DNA of 41,452 nucleotides. Source: a virus. Below are positions 6,934 to 13,221 of the stretch, in pieces. Each line of letters begins with the position of its first letter. Within the stretch, counting starts at the first letter, position 1. The stretch covers positions 1 through 41,452 of IMG/VR virus record IMGVR_UViG_3300047483_000438; one strand, written 5' to 3'. Below the pieces are notes generated by a model. It was not told the origin of the DNA. It did not search any database and saw only the letters and a list, made by a program, of their open reading frames with translations. A program made the position numbers and the translations under genes.

Positions 6934-7199
6934 TGCTGGCATTCTTTGACTTTGGTTGCGACCCAATGCGTAAACTGTATCGTATACTGCAACATTCAAA
7001 GCAACCTTTTACGGTCACAGTGACCTTTTATGTGCCCGACACTTCAAGGCCACAGATCTACAATCAGTCTATAGAAGATGTAATTGATGAAATGGTTGCT
7101 TGGTGTCGAGACCGTGATTGTGGTCGCAGGGTAGCTTATGATATGTTTACATTTCGTAATAGGCCTGAACTGTCGATGTTTTTATTGAGATGGGCATGA
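6933..7199 (+). CDS. LRW-motif small protein
   Basis: 88 residues from ATG 6933, which shares a base with the VWA gene's stop (TAATG). An AAGG at 6925-6928 supports this start over upstream frames. Central DEMVAWCRDRDCGRR matches the array's W-C-x3 pattern; the ending is ELSMFLLRWA. It is the first gene of the main array. Function unknown. Confidence 0.7.
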   Translation: MLAFFDFGCDPMRKLYRILQHSKQPFTVTVTFYVPDTSRPQIYNQSIEDVIDEMVAWCRDRDCGRRVAYDMFTFRNRPELSMFLLRWA

Positions 7200-7486
7200 A
7201 AAAGAAACGGTTGTTAACTGATAAATCTGGTATGCTACAAGAACAGATGCTAGCAAGCATAGTCCAAGAATATGCCAATGAAGTTGATGCCCAAGTATTA
7301 TTTGACATGTTAGAAGAAATTGGTTGGATAAGAGTAGTTTGCAAAACACCCTTGCTAACAGAACAAAGGCAAGAAATTGATAAATGGATCAAAGACAATG
7401 TCAAAGGCCGCATAGAAAATCGTGGGCCAACTTGGATGTTTAAAGACAGCAAAGATGCATGTGCATTTATTTTGAAATGGACTTAA
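7196..7486 (+). CDS. LRW-motif small protein
   Basis: 96 residues. ATG 7196 overlaps the previous stop (ATGA) behind TTGAGATGGGC, a variant of the array junction. It has a longer helical N-terminal half (LQEQMLASIVQEYANEVDAQ) than most members. The typical C-terminal half follows: EIDKWIKDNVKGR, then the ending DACAFILKWT. Function unknown. Confidence 0.7.
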   Translation: MKKKRLLTDKSGMLQEQMLASIVQEYANEVDAQVLFDMLEEIGWIRVVCKTPLLTEQRQEIDKWIKDNVKGRIENRGPTWMFKDSKDACAFILKWT

Positions 7487-7487
7487 A

Positions 7488-7826
7488 ATGAACTGTAAAA
7501 TTTTAATGGTCGTCGCAAGTGTGCTGATTGGTGGTTGCAGCACTATTCCTGCTCAAACTGTTGAAAGTTGGGAATATGTACCTGAACCAATTCAAGTTCA
7601 AAAACGCAGAGATCAAACTCGCAGTATTAATTGGCTGCAAGTGCCTAACGATCAATTGCAACAGATTTGCGAACGAGTTACCAAAGGTAGATTTGGAAAT
7701 AAAAAGATTGCAGGCTGTGCATCTTGGGTTGGCAACAAATGCACGGTAATTACTGGCATGAATACTACAACCAGTAATTTAGGTCATGAAATTAGGCACT
7801 GCTATGACTACGACTTCCACGACTAA
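7488..7826 (+). CDS. Lipoprotein with HExxH motif
   Basis: 112 residues. A short hydrophobic signal (2-16) ends in a lipobox with Cys at 17 (LIGGC), so it is probably lipid-anchored. Near the C-terminus GHEIRH (99-104) followed by His 111 (HCYDYDFH) looks like a zinc-binding HExxH with a third His. Four further cysteines (61, 77, 85, 105) could form disulfides outside the cytoplasm. It is the only secreted-type gene in the array. Phage lipoproteins often act in lysis (Rz1) or in blocking superinfection; neither is shown here. The alternative is a non-catalytic periplasmic protein that has kept the motif. Confidence 0.75.
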   Translation: MNCKILMVVASVLIGGCSTIPAQTVESWEYVPEPIQVQKRRDQTRSINWLQVPNDQLQQICERVTKGRFGNKKIAGCASWVGNKCTVITGMNTTTSNLGHEIRHCYDYDFHD

Positions 7827-8016
7827 AGAACCGCATAAAAGGTTGTACAGGTTACCTCAACAGAGTTTTGAGTCTGCTAAAAATATTTTAGACTGGTGTA
7901 CAGCAACATTTGGTCCAAGACGGTATGGCGGTCCTTGGGAATATAACGCCGTTTACCACGATGTTGTTATCTACGGCGACAAAAATATCATGTTGTTTGA
8001 ACTGCGATGGCTTTAA
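7804..8016 (+). CDS. LRW-motif small protein
   Basis: 70 residues from ATG 7804, chosen because AGG at 7794-7796 sits seven bases before it; ATG 7786 has AGG only two bases away. It overlaps the lipoprotein gene by 23 bases. It shows the family pattern clearly: NILDWCTATFGPRRYGGPW, a strand (VVIYGDKN), and the ending IMLFELRWL. Confidence 0.65.
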   Translation: MTTTSTTKEPHKRLYRLPQQSFESAKNILDWCTATFGPRRYGGPWEYNAVYHDVVIYGDKNIMLFELRWL

Positions 8017-8243
8017 CACACATACATCAGAGCCAACTGCGGCGTTTGGTCAAGGCTCACAATCCCGAGATCGTCAGCAACCACGATCAAGACTTCACAG
8101 AGTGGATGGAACAGAATGTGGGAGTATTCACCCAGGACTGGGGCCGCATCTACGATCTCGATCAAGCACAATCTACCTACGGCACCACTTGGTGGGTGTT
8201 AGATCCTGCCAAAGCAACACTAACATTGCTGAGGTGGGCGTGA
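8007..8243 (+). CDS. LRW-motif small protein
   Basis: 78 residues. Its ATG is formed out of frame from the Arg-Trp codons (CGATGG) of the previous gene's ending, without a clear SD. Central DFTEWMEQNVGVFTQDWGR; ending DPAKATLTLLRWA. Its C-terminal third is clearly homologous to an orphan coding remnant at 13117-13221, so it or a close copy has been a recombination donor. Confidence 0.65.
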   Translation: MALTHIHQSQLRRLVKAHNPEIVSNHDQDFTEWMEQNVGVFTQDWGRIYDLDQAQSTYGTTWWVLDPAKATLTLLRWA

Positions 8244-8461
8244 AAAATACCGTAATGATTCCCATGAAGCATAGATTCGTCCATGATTCAAAAGGCAGCC
8301 CAGTCTGGTGGCAGTGGTGTATAGAAACGCTGGGACCTCCAAACAACAGTCAGTGGGGTATTCCTGCCAGCCAACACTATTGGAGATTGGAATCCAGTGG
8401 TGCCGCTATATGGTTCGCCAATCCTGCCCATGCTACTTTGTTTGCCTTGAGGTGGTCATGA
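8240..8461 (+). CDS. LRW-motif small protein (GTG start)
   Basis: 73 residues. GTG 8240 is chosen because it sits exactly where the junction normally has ATG (GAGGTGGGC-GTGA). ATG 8255 would lose this coupling. The pattern WWQWCIETLGPPNNSQWG is followed by HYWRL and the ending AHATLFALRWS. A longer frame upstream reads through two neighbours and is not real. Confidence 0.65.
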   Translation: MKNTVMIPMKHRFVHDSKGSPVWWQWCIETLGPPNNSQWGIPASQHYWRLESSGAAIWFANPAHATLFALRWS

Positions 8462-8685
8462 TTAAACAACTGCCTTATGGTGTACAAACTGATAAAAAGA
8501 TTTTGCATCGAGCCGAACCATGGTGTAGAGACCAGTGGGGGCAAAGATGGGACCCGGTACGCAATCGTGCAGGTTCTTGGTGTGTATTTTGGGGAGGTAA
8601 CAGTGTGACAATGATACCTTATCATTACCAATGGTGGTTTGCAACTGAACAACAACAAACATTGTTTATGTTGAGGTGGTTATGA
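8458..8685 (+). CDS. LRW-motif small protein
   Basis: 75 residues. It begins in the first exact copy of the 15-base junction (8447-8461). Very Trp-rich: AEPWCRDQWGQRWDP, then GSWCVFWGG and QWWFATEQQQTLFMLRWL. Function unknown. Confidence 0.7.
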   Translation: MIKQLPYGVQTDKKILHRAEPWCRDQWGQRWDPVRNRAGSWCVFWGGNSVTMIPYHYQWWFATEQQQTLFMLRWL

Positions 8686-8870
8686 AAATTTATCAAGTTC
8701 CCGGATATCCACGTAGTCATTACTTTGTTAAAACATTCTCAGAGTTATTGGAAATTGCATCTTGGGCATACAAGAACAATGTGGGATTACTGCATGAATC
8801 TAGTACCATTCATGGTTACGGGTTCAGCATTAAACAAAACTTTGAATGGTTTGTACTGAAGTGGTTATGA
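8682..8870 (+). CDS. LRW-motif small protein
   Basis: 62 residues, one of the shortest members. ATG 8682 follows GAGGTGGTT. The core LLEIASWAYKNNVGLLHES lacks the Cys after Trp. The ending is NFEWFVLKWL. Confidence 0.65.
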   Translation: MKIYQVPGYPRSHYFVKTFSELLEIASWAYKNNVGLLHESSTIHGYGFSIKQNFEWFVLKWL

Positions 8871-9058
8871 AACTTCCAAGAAATCCTGTAAACGGCTGGG
8901 TTGTTGCAAGTGTGCAAAGTCCTGAATTAAACAGTTGGTTACTGTGTTGTAACTGGTGTAGATCTAATTTCAAACACGCAAATTGGCGTTATGTAGGTGC
9001 AGGTGTATTTGAGTTTAGGCGAGTAGACGATTACATGATGTTTATGTTGAGGTGGTAA
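8867..9058 (+). CDS. LRW-motif small protein
   Basis: 63 residues. ATG 8867 follows GAAGTGGTT. The core WLLCCNWCRSNFKHANWRY has three cysteines. It ends MMFMLRW with no residue after Trp, because the stop is TAA and forms TAATG with the next start. Confidence 0.65.
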   Translation: MKLPRNPVNGWVVASVQSPELNSWLLCCNWCRSNFKHANWRYVGAGVFEFRRVDDYMMFMLRW

Positions 9059-9312
9059 TGACCGTAACTTATAAAACAAACAAGGCATGGCCCGGGGTCA
9101 AGTTTCCGGTGTTGCACAGAGTTGTCTACGCTCACACCACAAATGGAGTACGGGCTGCGTACCAAAGAAGTTACAAGGACCATTTGGTCGATGCTTGGCT
9201 TAAAGAAAACTGCCACAATCCTTACTATCATAGTCCCGGTTATCTTGAAGAAAAGTTCATTGAGTTTGAATGTGACGAGGACGCTGTGTTATTTGCGTTG
9301 AGGTGGGCATAG
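9058..9312 (+). CDS. LRW-motif small protein
   Basis: 84 residues. TAATG coupling to the gene before. The core HLVDAWLKENCHNPYYHSPG is followed by a very acidic strand (EKFIEFECDEDAVLFALRWA). It ends in TAG, which shares its G with a GTG start for the next gene. Confidence 0.65.
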   Translation: MTVTYKTNKAWPGVKFPVLHRVVYAHTTNGVRAAYQRSYKDHLVDAWLKENCHNPYYHSPGYLEEKFIEFECDEDAVLFALRWA

Positions 9313-9584
9313 TGTCGCAATTAGCAAGGCATCGTGTGTTGCATGACCGTTATATGAATTTATATCTAGGACCTAGATATCTAGGAATGGTTGTAGCAGT
9401 TGATCATGACTGGATCAAAACATTTGCCCTACTGCCACACAAAACAATTAGCAACAAATATGTATGGTTGAAAAAAATCTATGTTCGCAGAGTATGGGTA
9501 TATACTGGCTTTATAGACGAACCTGAAACACAATATGCTGAACTTTTTGACATTCTTCAAGACCAAGTACAAAGCTTACTGTGA
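9312..9584 (+). CDS. Small basic protein in the array, no LRW motif
   Basis: 90 residues from GTG 9312 (TAGTG overlap); GTG 9303 would start upstream of the junction. It has a different build from its neighbours: LGMVVAVDHDWIKTFALLP, then KYVWLKKIYVRRVWVYTGF and an acidic C-terminal helix (YAELFDILQDQ). It is rich in aromatics and basic residues, without a clear membrane helix. Function unknown. Confidence 0.55.
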   Translation: MSQLARHRVLHDRYMNLYLGPRYLGMVVAVDHDWIKTFALLPHKTISNKYVWLKKIYVRRVWVYTGFIDEPETQYAELFDILQDQVQSLL

Positions 9585-9963
9585 TGAACGCACTCTAAAA
9601 AAGAGTGGGTTTAGTTCTTGGAAAGCTTACCATCGATGGCATGATCCCGATGTGCAGCAAGGGGCTACGATAATTAAAGATTTTTATCACGGCTACCCCT
9701 TTGTATATGTCTGTGACAACTACAACCACTACTGTTATAAATTACTAGCAGACTATGGACCCGGTGGTCAACGATATGGCTTGCACGATATTCAGGATTG
9801 GCTTACAGACAATCACTCCAACAAAGTGCGTTGGGACACGCATCGTGTCATATATGGTCGTTATCATGGTTGGGAAATAAATGAAATAGGCGGCGGAGAC
9901 TATATGTTCTTTGCTTTTAAAAATGAACAAGATTATGCTATGTTTATGTTGAGGTGGTCATGA
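9535..9963 (+). CDS. LRW-motif protein with extra N-terminal domain
   Basis: 142 residues, the longest array member; it overlaps the previous gene by 50 bases. An N-terminal part (about 1-75) reads DERTLKKSGFSSWKAYHRW, then DPDVQQGATIIKDFYHGYPF. It is followed by a typical array domain: DIQDWLTDNHSNKVRWD and the ending DYAMFMLRWS. It looks like a fusion of a conserved phage domain with the array module. ATG 9535 is the only reasonable start. Confidence 0.65.
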   Translation: MLNFLTFFKTKYKAYCDERTLKKSGFSSWKAYHRWHDPDVQQGATIIKDFYHGYPFVYVCDNYNHYCYKLLADYGPGGQRYGLHDIQDWLTDNHSNKVRWDTHRVIYGRYHGWEINEIGGGDYMFFAFKNEQDYAMFMLRWS

Positions 9964-10292
9964 CACAATACATTAAAGATGATAAAAAAGCCAGTCGCAT
10001 GATGTGGGATGCTGGCCTGGGAGGCGGCGGCCCTTGGGTACATTGTGCCTGTGGTAAAGATCATAGTCAGACTGATGAAGAATTTGAAGAGTTGGGCGGC
10101 TTTAGATATATTGAATTGGGCGGACTGCTGTTCGTAGATGACTGCGATGGATGCCAACAACATCTACTGAAATATGAAAATTTTATTTGGCAGAATCGAG
10201 ACACTATCCGACGCTATCTAAAAATTCGTATTGATCAGGAAAAAGCATGGGCCGATCAAGAGCATTTGTTAAACACATTGGCAGATATTTGA
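9960..10292 (+). CDS. Small protein with possible zinc-binding Cys/His cluster
   Basis: 110 residues. It starts at an exact junction copy (9949-9963) but lacks the LRW ending. HCACGKDH and, after a loop, DDCDGCQQH give a C-x-C-x3-H ... C-x2-C set that could bind one zinc. The C-terminal third is a charged helix (RRYLKIRIDQEKAWADQEHL). It ends in ...ADI, and the junction sequence that follows is non-coding here. Confidence 0.65.
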   Translation: MTQYIKDDKKASRMMWDAGLGGGGPWVHCACGKDHSQTDEEFEELGGFRYIELGGLLFVDDCDGCQQHLLKYENFIWQNRDTIRRYLKIRIDQEKAWADQEHLLNTLADI

Positions 10293-10303
10293 GGTGGTCA
10301 TGA
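10289..10303 (+). repeat. Array junction 15-mer in a position where it codes no LRW peptide
   Basis: The exact 15-base junction TTGAGGTGGTCATGA occurs here, but the upstream gene reads it in another frame and stops at its TGA (10290-10292). Only its SD-plus-start part is used, for ATG 10300. Confidence 0.85.
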
Positions 10304-10617
10304 TAACTAGTATTTGGTACGACAGTGAAGATAAATTACCTGAAAAAGAAGGTTATTATCTTGGCTACAAAATACCTACTTTGGGCGACGACGAGGAAGG
10401 ATTTGGTTTATATTATTGGGGAACTTATTATCGTCAGTGGCGTGGAAATATATCTACTCATTCGCCAACAATTTTTATAAGTTTTTGGTGTGAAACGCCG
10501 GATATAAAATATCCTATGAGTCAGCAATTGATGCCCACTGATGCAGAAATAGATGCTTGGAAAAATGTACAAGATGCTATTTCAAAATACAACATGATCA
10601 AAAATTTAGTGCAATGA
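10300..10617 (+). CDS. Small hypothetical protein, no LRW motif
   Basis: 105 residues from ATG 10300, which uses the orphan junction's GAGGT as SD. The N-terminal part, SIWYDSEDKLPEKEGYYLGY, resembles small phage 'DUF551-like' proteins with the pattern W-(x)-LP-E-x-G-x-Y; this is a weak resemblance. It has an aromatic middle and a helical end. Its stop overlaps the next start (ATGA). Confidence 0.6.
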   Translation: MITSIWYDSEDKLPEKEGYYLGYKIPTLGDDEEGFGLYYWGTYYRQWRGNISTHSPTIFISFWCETPDIKYPMSQQLMPTDAEIDAWKNVQDAISKYNMIKNLVQ

Positions 10618-10994
10618 GTAAATTTGAAATTCACAGCTTATATAAATTGCCGTCAGGTCAATACTGGCCCATGGGACTTAATCTCTGGCAAAAACTTTGG
10701 TGGCGTTTTATTCCTGGTGTTGTTATTAAAGTTAAATGGCCCCGGGGCAACATTGTAGTTGATCACAATGATCCACGTTGGGTCGACTTAGGCGGTGCTG
10801 TTTGGGTAGATCTAGGATTTAGTGCAGATCCCAATGATCATTACCGTTGGTATTTGGAAAAACATGTGGGTCGACAAGGGTGGGATTGGAATTGGGGACT
10901 AGCAGATCGGGACGCCACTGACGATTGCCTTACCATAAAGATTAGACGAAAATATGCTGATCATGCTACAATAATGGCATTGCAGTGGAGTTAA
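10614..10994 (+). CDS. LRW-array protein with distinct N-terminal domain
   Basis: 126 residues. N-terminal 60 residues: FEIHSLYKLPSGQYWPMGLN, LWWRFIPGVV and VVDHNDPRW(V)DLGGAVW. This part is repeated with high identity in the gene at 12918. The C-terminal part is Trp-rich and ends TIMALQWS, a weakened motif. The last codons (CAG TGG AGT TAA) provide a GGAG for the next gene's non-ATG start. Confidence 0.65.
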   Translation: MSKFEIHSLYKLPSGQYWPMGLNLWQKLWWRFIPGVVIKVKWPRGNIVVDHNDPRWVDLGGAVWVDLGFSADPNDHYRWYLEKHVGRQGWDWNWGLADRDATDDCLTIKIRRKYADHATIMALQWS

Positions 10995-10996
10995 CT

Positions 10997-11209
10997 TTGG
11001 GTAATCATATATTTGTTCAAAAAGGTCGGGTGGCACTTGTGGGCGATGAGCGTGATGTTGCTGTGAAAAGTCAGCATCGTATGGCAGTATGGGAATGGTG
11101 CGACAAAAATAAAATTAAATTGGAATACCAAGGTACACTAGACAGAACAGACCTATGGCGTGTAAAAGATGACCAGCAGCGTAGCTGGTTTATTTTGAGG
11201 TGGGCATGA
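10997..11209 (+). CDS. LRW-motif small protein (non-ATG start)
   Basis: 70 residues from TTG 10997, six bases after TGGAG. GTG 10985 in frame would add four residues inside the previous gene. The pattern HRMAVWEWCDKNKIKLEYQG is followed by DLWRVKDD and the ending RSWFILRWA. Confidence 0.6.
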   Translation: MGNHIFVQKGRVALVGDERDVAVKSQHRMAVWEWCDKNKIKLEYQGTLDRTDLWRVKDDQQRSWFILRWA

Positions 11210-11502
11210 AAGGTCCTGTTAAGATTTTAGGACATACTGTTCCCTTGATCAATAAAAAACAGCCAGAAACTTGGCAGTCATACCTGCGTAGACTGGGCAA
11301 TGGTATCAATGGCTTAGCAGAAAGAAGCAAAACTTTAACTGAAGAGCAAATCGTGGCCAACGCATATAAATGGATGCAGATCAAATATCCTGGTGCCTAC
11401 ACCGTAGAGCTGATTTGCAATGCTGACAAAATGAAATGGGATTTGCGATTAAAGTTTGAAGATGCTCAAGAAGAAACTATATGGTTATTGAGGTGGTCAT
11501 GA
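11206..11502 (+). CDS. LRW-motif small protein
   Basis: 98 residues. It starts at the variant junction GAGGTGGGCATGA. The longer N-terminal helix is polar and basic (SYLRRLGNGINGLAERSK). The core VANAYKWMQIKYPGAYTVE leads to the ending EETIWLLRWS. Confidence 0.7.
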   Translation: MKGPVKILGHTVPLINKKQPETWQSYLRRLGNGINGLAERSKTLTEEQIVANAYKWMQIKYPGAYTVELICNADKMKWDLRLKFEDAQEETIWLLRWS

Positions 11503-11705
11503 GAGAGCTTAAAAAAGATCTTTGGCCTTACAGAGTCACTGTTAACAGTGATTGGCTGAGTGATATTACGCCCATAGAAATTTGGTTAGGTGAACAGCTG
11601 GGCACTTTTAAAGGCCGTTGGAATGTTGTTTATAGGCATAATCGTACTGATTTTTATTTTAGATTCAGCGACGATGCTACATTATTTGCATTAAAGTGGT
11701 CATGA
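11499..11705 (+). CDS. LRW-motif small protein
   Basis: 68 residues. It starts at an exact junction copy (11488-11502). It is close to a minimal family domain: IEIWLGEQLGTFKGRWNVVY, then FYFRFSDDATLFALKWS. Good for a family alignment seed. Confidence 0.7.
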   Translation: MRELKKDLWPYRVTVNSDWLSDITPIEIWLGEQLGTFKGRWNVVYRHNRTDFYFRFSDDATLFALKWS

Positions 11706-11986
11706 AAGTTCGAGATACTATGAAGATTGACAAGATTTTCTACACCCTCGATCAAAAAATCTTGAACTTCATGTACGATCAAAAGGTTAGGTATACCGGA
11801 AATTGGGAATCAATACAGTATATCAAGAAAAACTTCCCCAATTGGCAGTACACAGGAGTAGCACCTTTTGATGATGTGTTAGACTGGTGTGAAAAGACAT
11901 TTGGAAACGATTTTCTTTGGAACCATGAAACAATTTATTTTAAAACTGATCAAGATAAAATGTTGTTTGCATTGAGGTGGTCATGA
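11702..11986 (+). CDS. LRW-motif small protein
   Basis: 94 residues; ATG 11702 follows AAAGTGGTC. A Lys/Tyr-rich N-terminal part precedes VLDWCEKTFGNDFLWNHETI and the ending DKMLFALRWS. Its core W-C-x2-T-F-G matches those of the genes at 7804 and 14112. Confidence 0.7.
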   Translation: MKVRDTMKIDKIFYTLDQKILNFMYDQKVRYTGNWESIQYIKKNFPNWQYTGVAPFDDVLDWCEKTFGNDFLWNHETIYFKTDQDKMLFALRWS

Positions 11987-12162
11987 CTAGAGTAATAATA
12001 ACTGATCGTATCACATGGTGGGAACGGTTTCACTGGATTATGCAGAAATGTGAGACAGCGAGAGATAACACCAATTGGGCTATGTGGCAACTTGGACTGA
12101 GTGATATTGAGTTTTCTATGTCAGAAAAAGATGCTATAATGTATTATTTGTTGTGGTCATGA
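11983..12162 (+). CDS. LRW-motif small protein (shortest)
   Basis: 59 residues, starting at an exact junction copy (11972-11986). FHWIMQKCETARDNTNW is followed by SMSEKDAIMYYLLWS. The motif Arg is replaced by Leu; the junction then reads TTGTTGTGGTCATGA, so the SD for the next gene is lost along with Arg. Confidence 0.65.
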   Translation: MTRVIITDRITWWERFHWIMQKCETARDNTNWAMWQLGLSDIEFSMSEKDAIMYYLLWS

Positions 12163-12371
12163 AATTCTGGAACAAAGACAAAGAAGTACGACGCAGATGC
12201 TGGACTAAGGTAGAAAGACCACAGCAAGGGTTACATGTTGGCAATCTAGAATTAAAAAGATGGTGCCAGCAACAGCCCAGCACTGGTAAATTTTATTACT
12301 ACTATGGAACAGAATCCTGGTGGTTTGAGCACAGCAAAGATGCTATGTTATTTGTATTGAGGTGGTCATGA
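12159..12371 (+). CDS. LRW-motif small protein
   Basis: 70 residues. Basic N-terminus (KDKEVRRRCWTKVER). ELKRWCQQQPSTGKFYYYYG leads to the ending DAMLFVLRWS. It starts behind the junction that lost its GAGGT, so it depends mainly on the ATGA overlap. Confidence 0.65.
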   Translation: MKFWNKDKEVRRRCWTKVERPQQGLHVGNLELKRWCQQQPSTGKFYYYYGTESWWFEHSKDAMLFVLRWS

Positions 12372-12661
12372 TTAATCGTAAACAATTTCGACAACTGTTT
12401 AATAATAAGAGAAACGGTTTAGGCGATTGGGACAGTCCCTTATGGTTACCAGAACAGTATAATAACCATGAACCCAGTAGATGGTTTGTAAATATTAGAC
12501 CCTTAGGTGTTCATAACTTTTATACAGAATTTTGGGCATGGGCAAATGAAACCTGCCGAGGCCAAGTTTTATGCTATAGTAGCAGCAATGAAAAACAAGA
12601 AGAATGGTGGGGATTTACACATCGTGCCGACGTTGTTTGGTTTTTGTTGAGGTGGGCATGA
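12368..12661 (+). CDS. LRW-motif small protein, copy 1 of a duplicated pair
   Basis: 97 residues, closely matching the gene at 13218 over its whole length (same length, shared blocks INRKQFRQLFN, PSRWFVNIRPL, EEWWGFTHRADVV). It ends VVWFLLRWA. Cys-containing middle: TCRGQVLCYSSSNEKQEEW. It starts at an exact junction copy (12357-12371). Confidence 0.7.
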   Translation: MINRKQFRQLFNNKRNGLGDWDSPLWLPEQYNNHEPSRWFVNIRPLGVHNFYTEFWAWANETCRGQVLCYSSSNEKQEEWWGFTHRADVVWFLLRWA

Positions 12662-12921
12662 ATCGATTAGAATGGGACACAGATACCTATCGTGCTATAA
12701 GAAAGAATTTCGAAAGTTCTTATAATTGGCATTTGCCGGTGGGAATTTATAGAACTAACTTTGCAGAAGAATTAGAAAAACACTCGGGTAAAATTGTTCG
12801 AGTAAGGAAGTTAACTTCTATAGAAGACGAAATTGTTGATATGCTAGGGATGAATTTTAACTATGAAATTCAATTTGCAAACGAACAGTTATACATGATG
12901 TTTTTGTTGAGGTGGGCATGA
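12658..12921 (+). CDS. LRW-motif small protein
   Basis: 87 residues between the duplicated pair. It starts at GAGGTGGGCATGA. The N-terminal half is less like its neighbours (DTYRAIRKNFESSYNW, LEKHSGKIVRVRKL). The C-terminal half keeps the strand and the ending YMMFLLRWA. Confidence 0.65.
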   Translation: MNRLEWDTDTYRAIRKNFESSYNWHLPVGIYRTNFAEELEKHSGKIVRVRKLTSIEDEIVDMLGMNFNYEIQFANEQLYMMFLLRWA

Positions 12922-13142
12922 GTAGATTAGAAATCAAAAGTTTATTTCGATTGCCTTCGGGTAGATATTTACCCTGTGGGCTGAACATTTGGCAACAACT
13001 TTGGTGGCGTTTTATGCCCGGTACGGTGATCAATGTGCGATGGCCGTCAGGTGAAATTGTTGTCGATCACAATGATCCTCGGTGGCATGACATAGGTGGC
13101 GCAGTTTGGGTAAATTTGGGGCAGAACTTACAATCTCGATAA
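12918..13142 (+). CDS. Truncated chimera of a 10614-like gene
   Basis: 74 residues. Residues 1 to about 65 follow the N-terminal domain of the gene at 10614 closely (LEIKSLFRLPSGRYLPCGLN, LWWRFMPGTV, VVDHNDPRW). The frame then runs into unrelated codons (QNLQSR) and stops. The DNA just past the break codes, in the +1 frame, for the C-terminal third of an 8007-like protein. It is therefore a recombination product whose frame was lost; it may still be translated as a short protein. Confidence 0.65.
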   Translation: MSRLEIKSLFRLPSGRYLPCGLNIWQQLWWRFMPGTVINVRWPSGEIVVDHNDPRWHDIGGAVWVNLGQNLQSR

Positions 13143-13221
13143 ATCACATCCGGCCTACGGCTGCTCTTGGTGGTTCCGTGATCCTAAGATGGCTACTTTA
13201 ACTATATTGAGGTGGTCATGA
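13117..13221 (+). pseudogene. Out-of-frame C-terminal remnant of an LRW-motif gene
   Basis: Reading from 13117 gives 34 codons: WGRTYNLDKS, HPAYGCSWWF, RDPKMATLTI and LRWS, then TGA. It aligns over its whole length with the end of the gene at 8007 (WGRIYDLDQ..., KATLTLLRWA). It has no start of its own, and a TAA lies just upstream in this frame (13111-13113). Its last 15 bases are an exact junction copy and still serve as SD and start for the gene at 13218. Confidence 0.75.

Larger units (their letters stand above)
8447..13221 (+). repeat. Dispersed junction repeat of the small-gene array
   Basis: The 15-mer TTGAGGTGGTCATGA occurs exactly at 8447, 9949, 10289, 11488, 11972, 12357 and 13207. 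The variant TTGAGGTGGGCATGA occurs at 11195, 12647 and 12907. Further one- to four-base variants lie at nearly every other array junction. It codes Leu-Arg-Trp-Ser/Ala plus the stop of one gene and the SD plus start of the next. Spacing is irregular (about 180-600 bases), set by gene length. Confidence 0.9.

Noticed and set aside
7910-8239. Long upstream extension of the gene at 8240
   Set aside because: It would read through two array genes in another frame. The GTG at 8240 sits exactly at the junction position.
10640-10647. TATAAATT as another late promoter
   Set aside because: It lies inside a coding region, is one base off, and is not placed before a start. Similar near-matches at 13929 and 19398 were dropped for the same reasons.
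12107-12140. TATAAT at 12135-12140 as an internal array promoter
   Set aside because: It is coding DNA with no -35 at proper spacing (the nearest TTGAGT is 22 bases away).
13100-13145. Programmed ribosomal frameshift joining the chimera halves
   Set aside because: The A-AAT-TTG-GGG stretch is not a standard slippery site and no downstream structure is evident. A recombination scar explains it more simply.
8447-13221. Regularly recurring 15-mer as a CRISPR array or integron attC sites
   Set aside because: Spacing is irregular, the repeats are coding and orientation follows the genes. There are no cas or integrase genes in the window and no attC-like hairpins.
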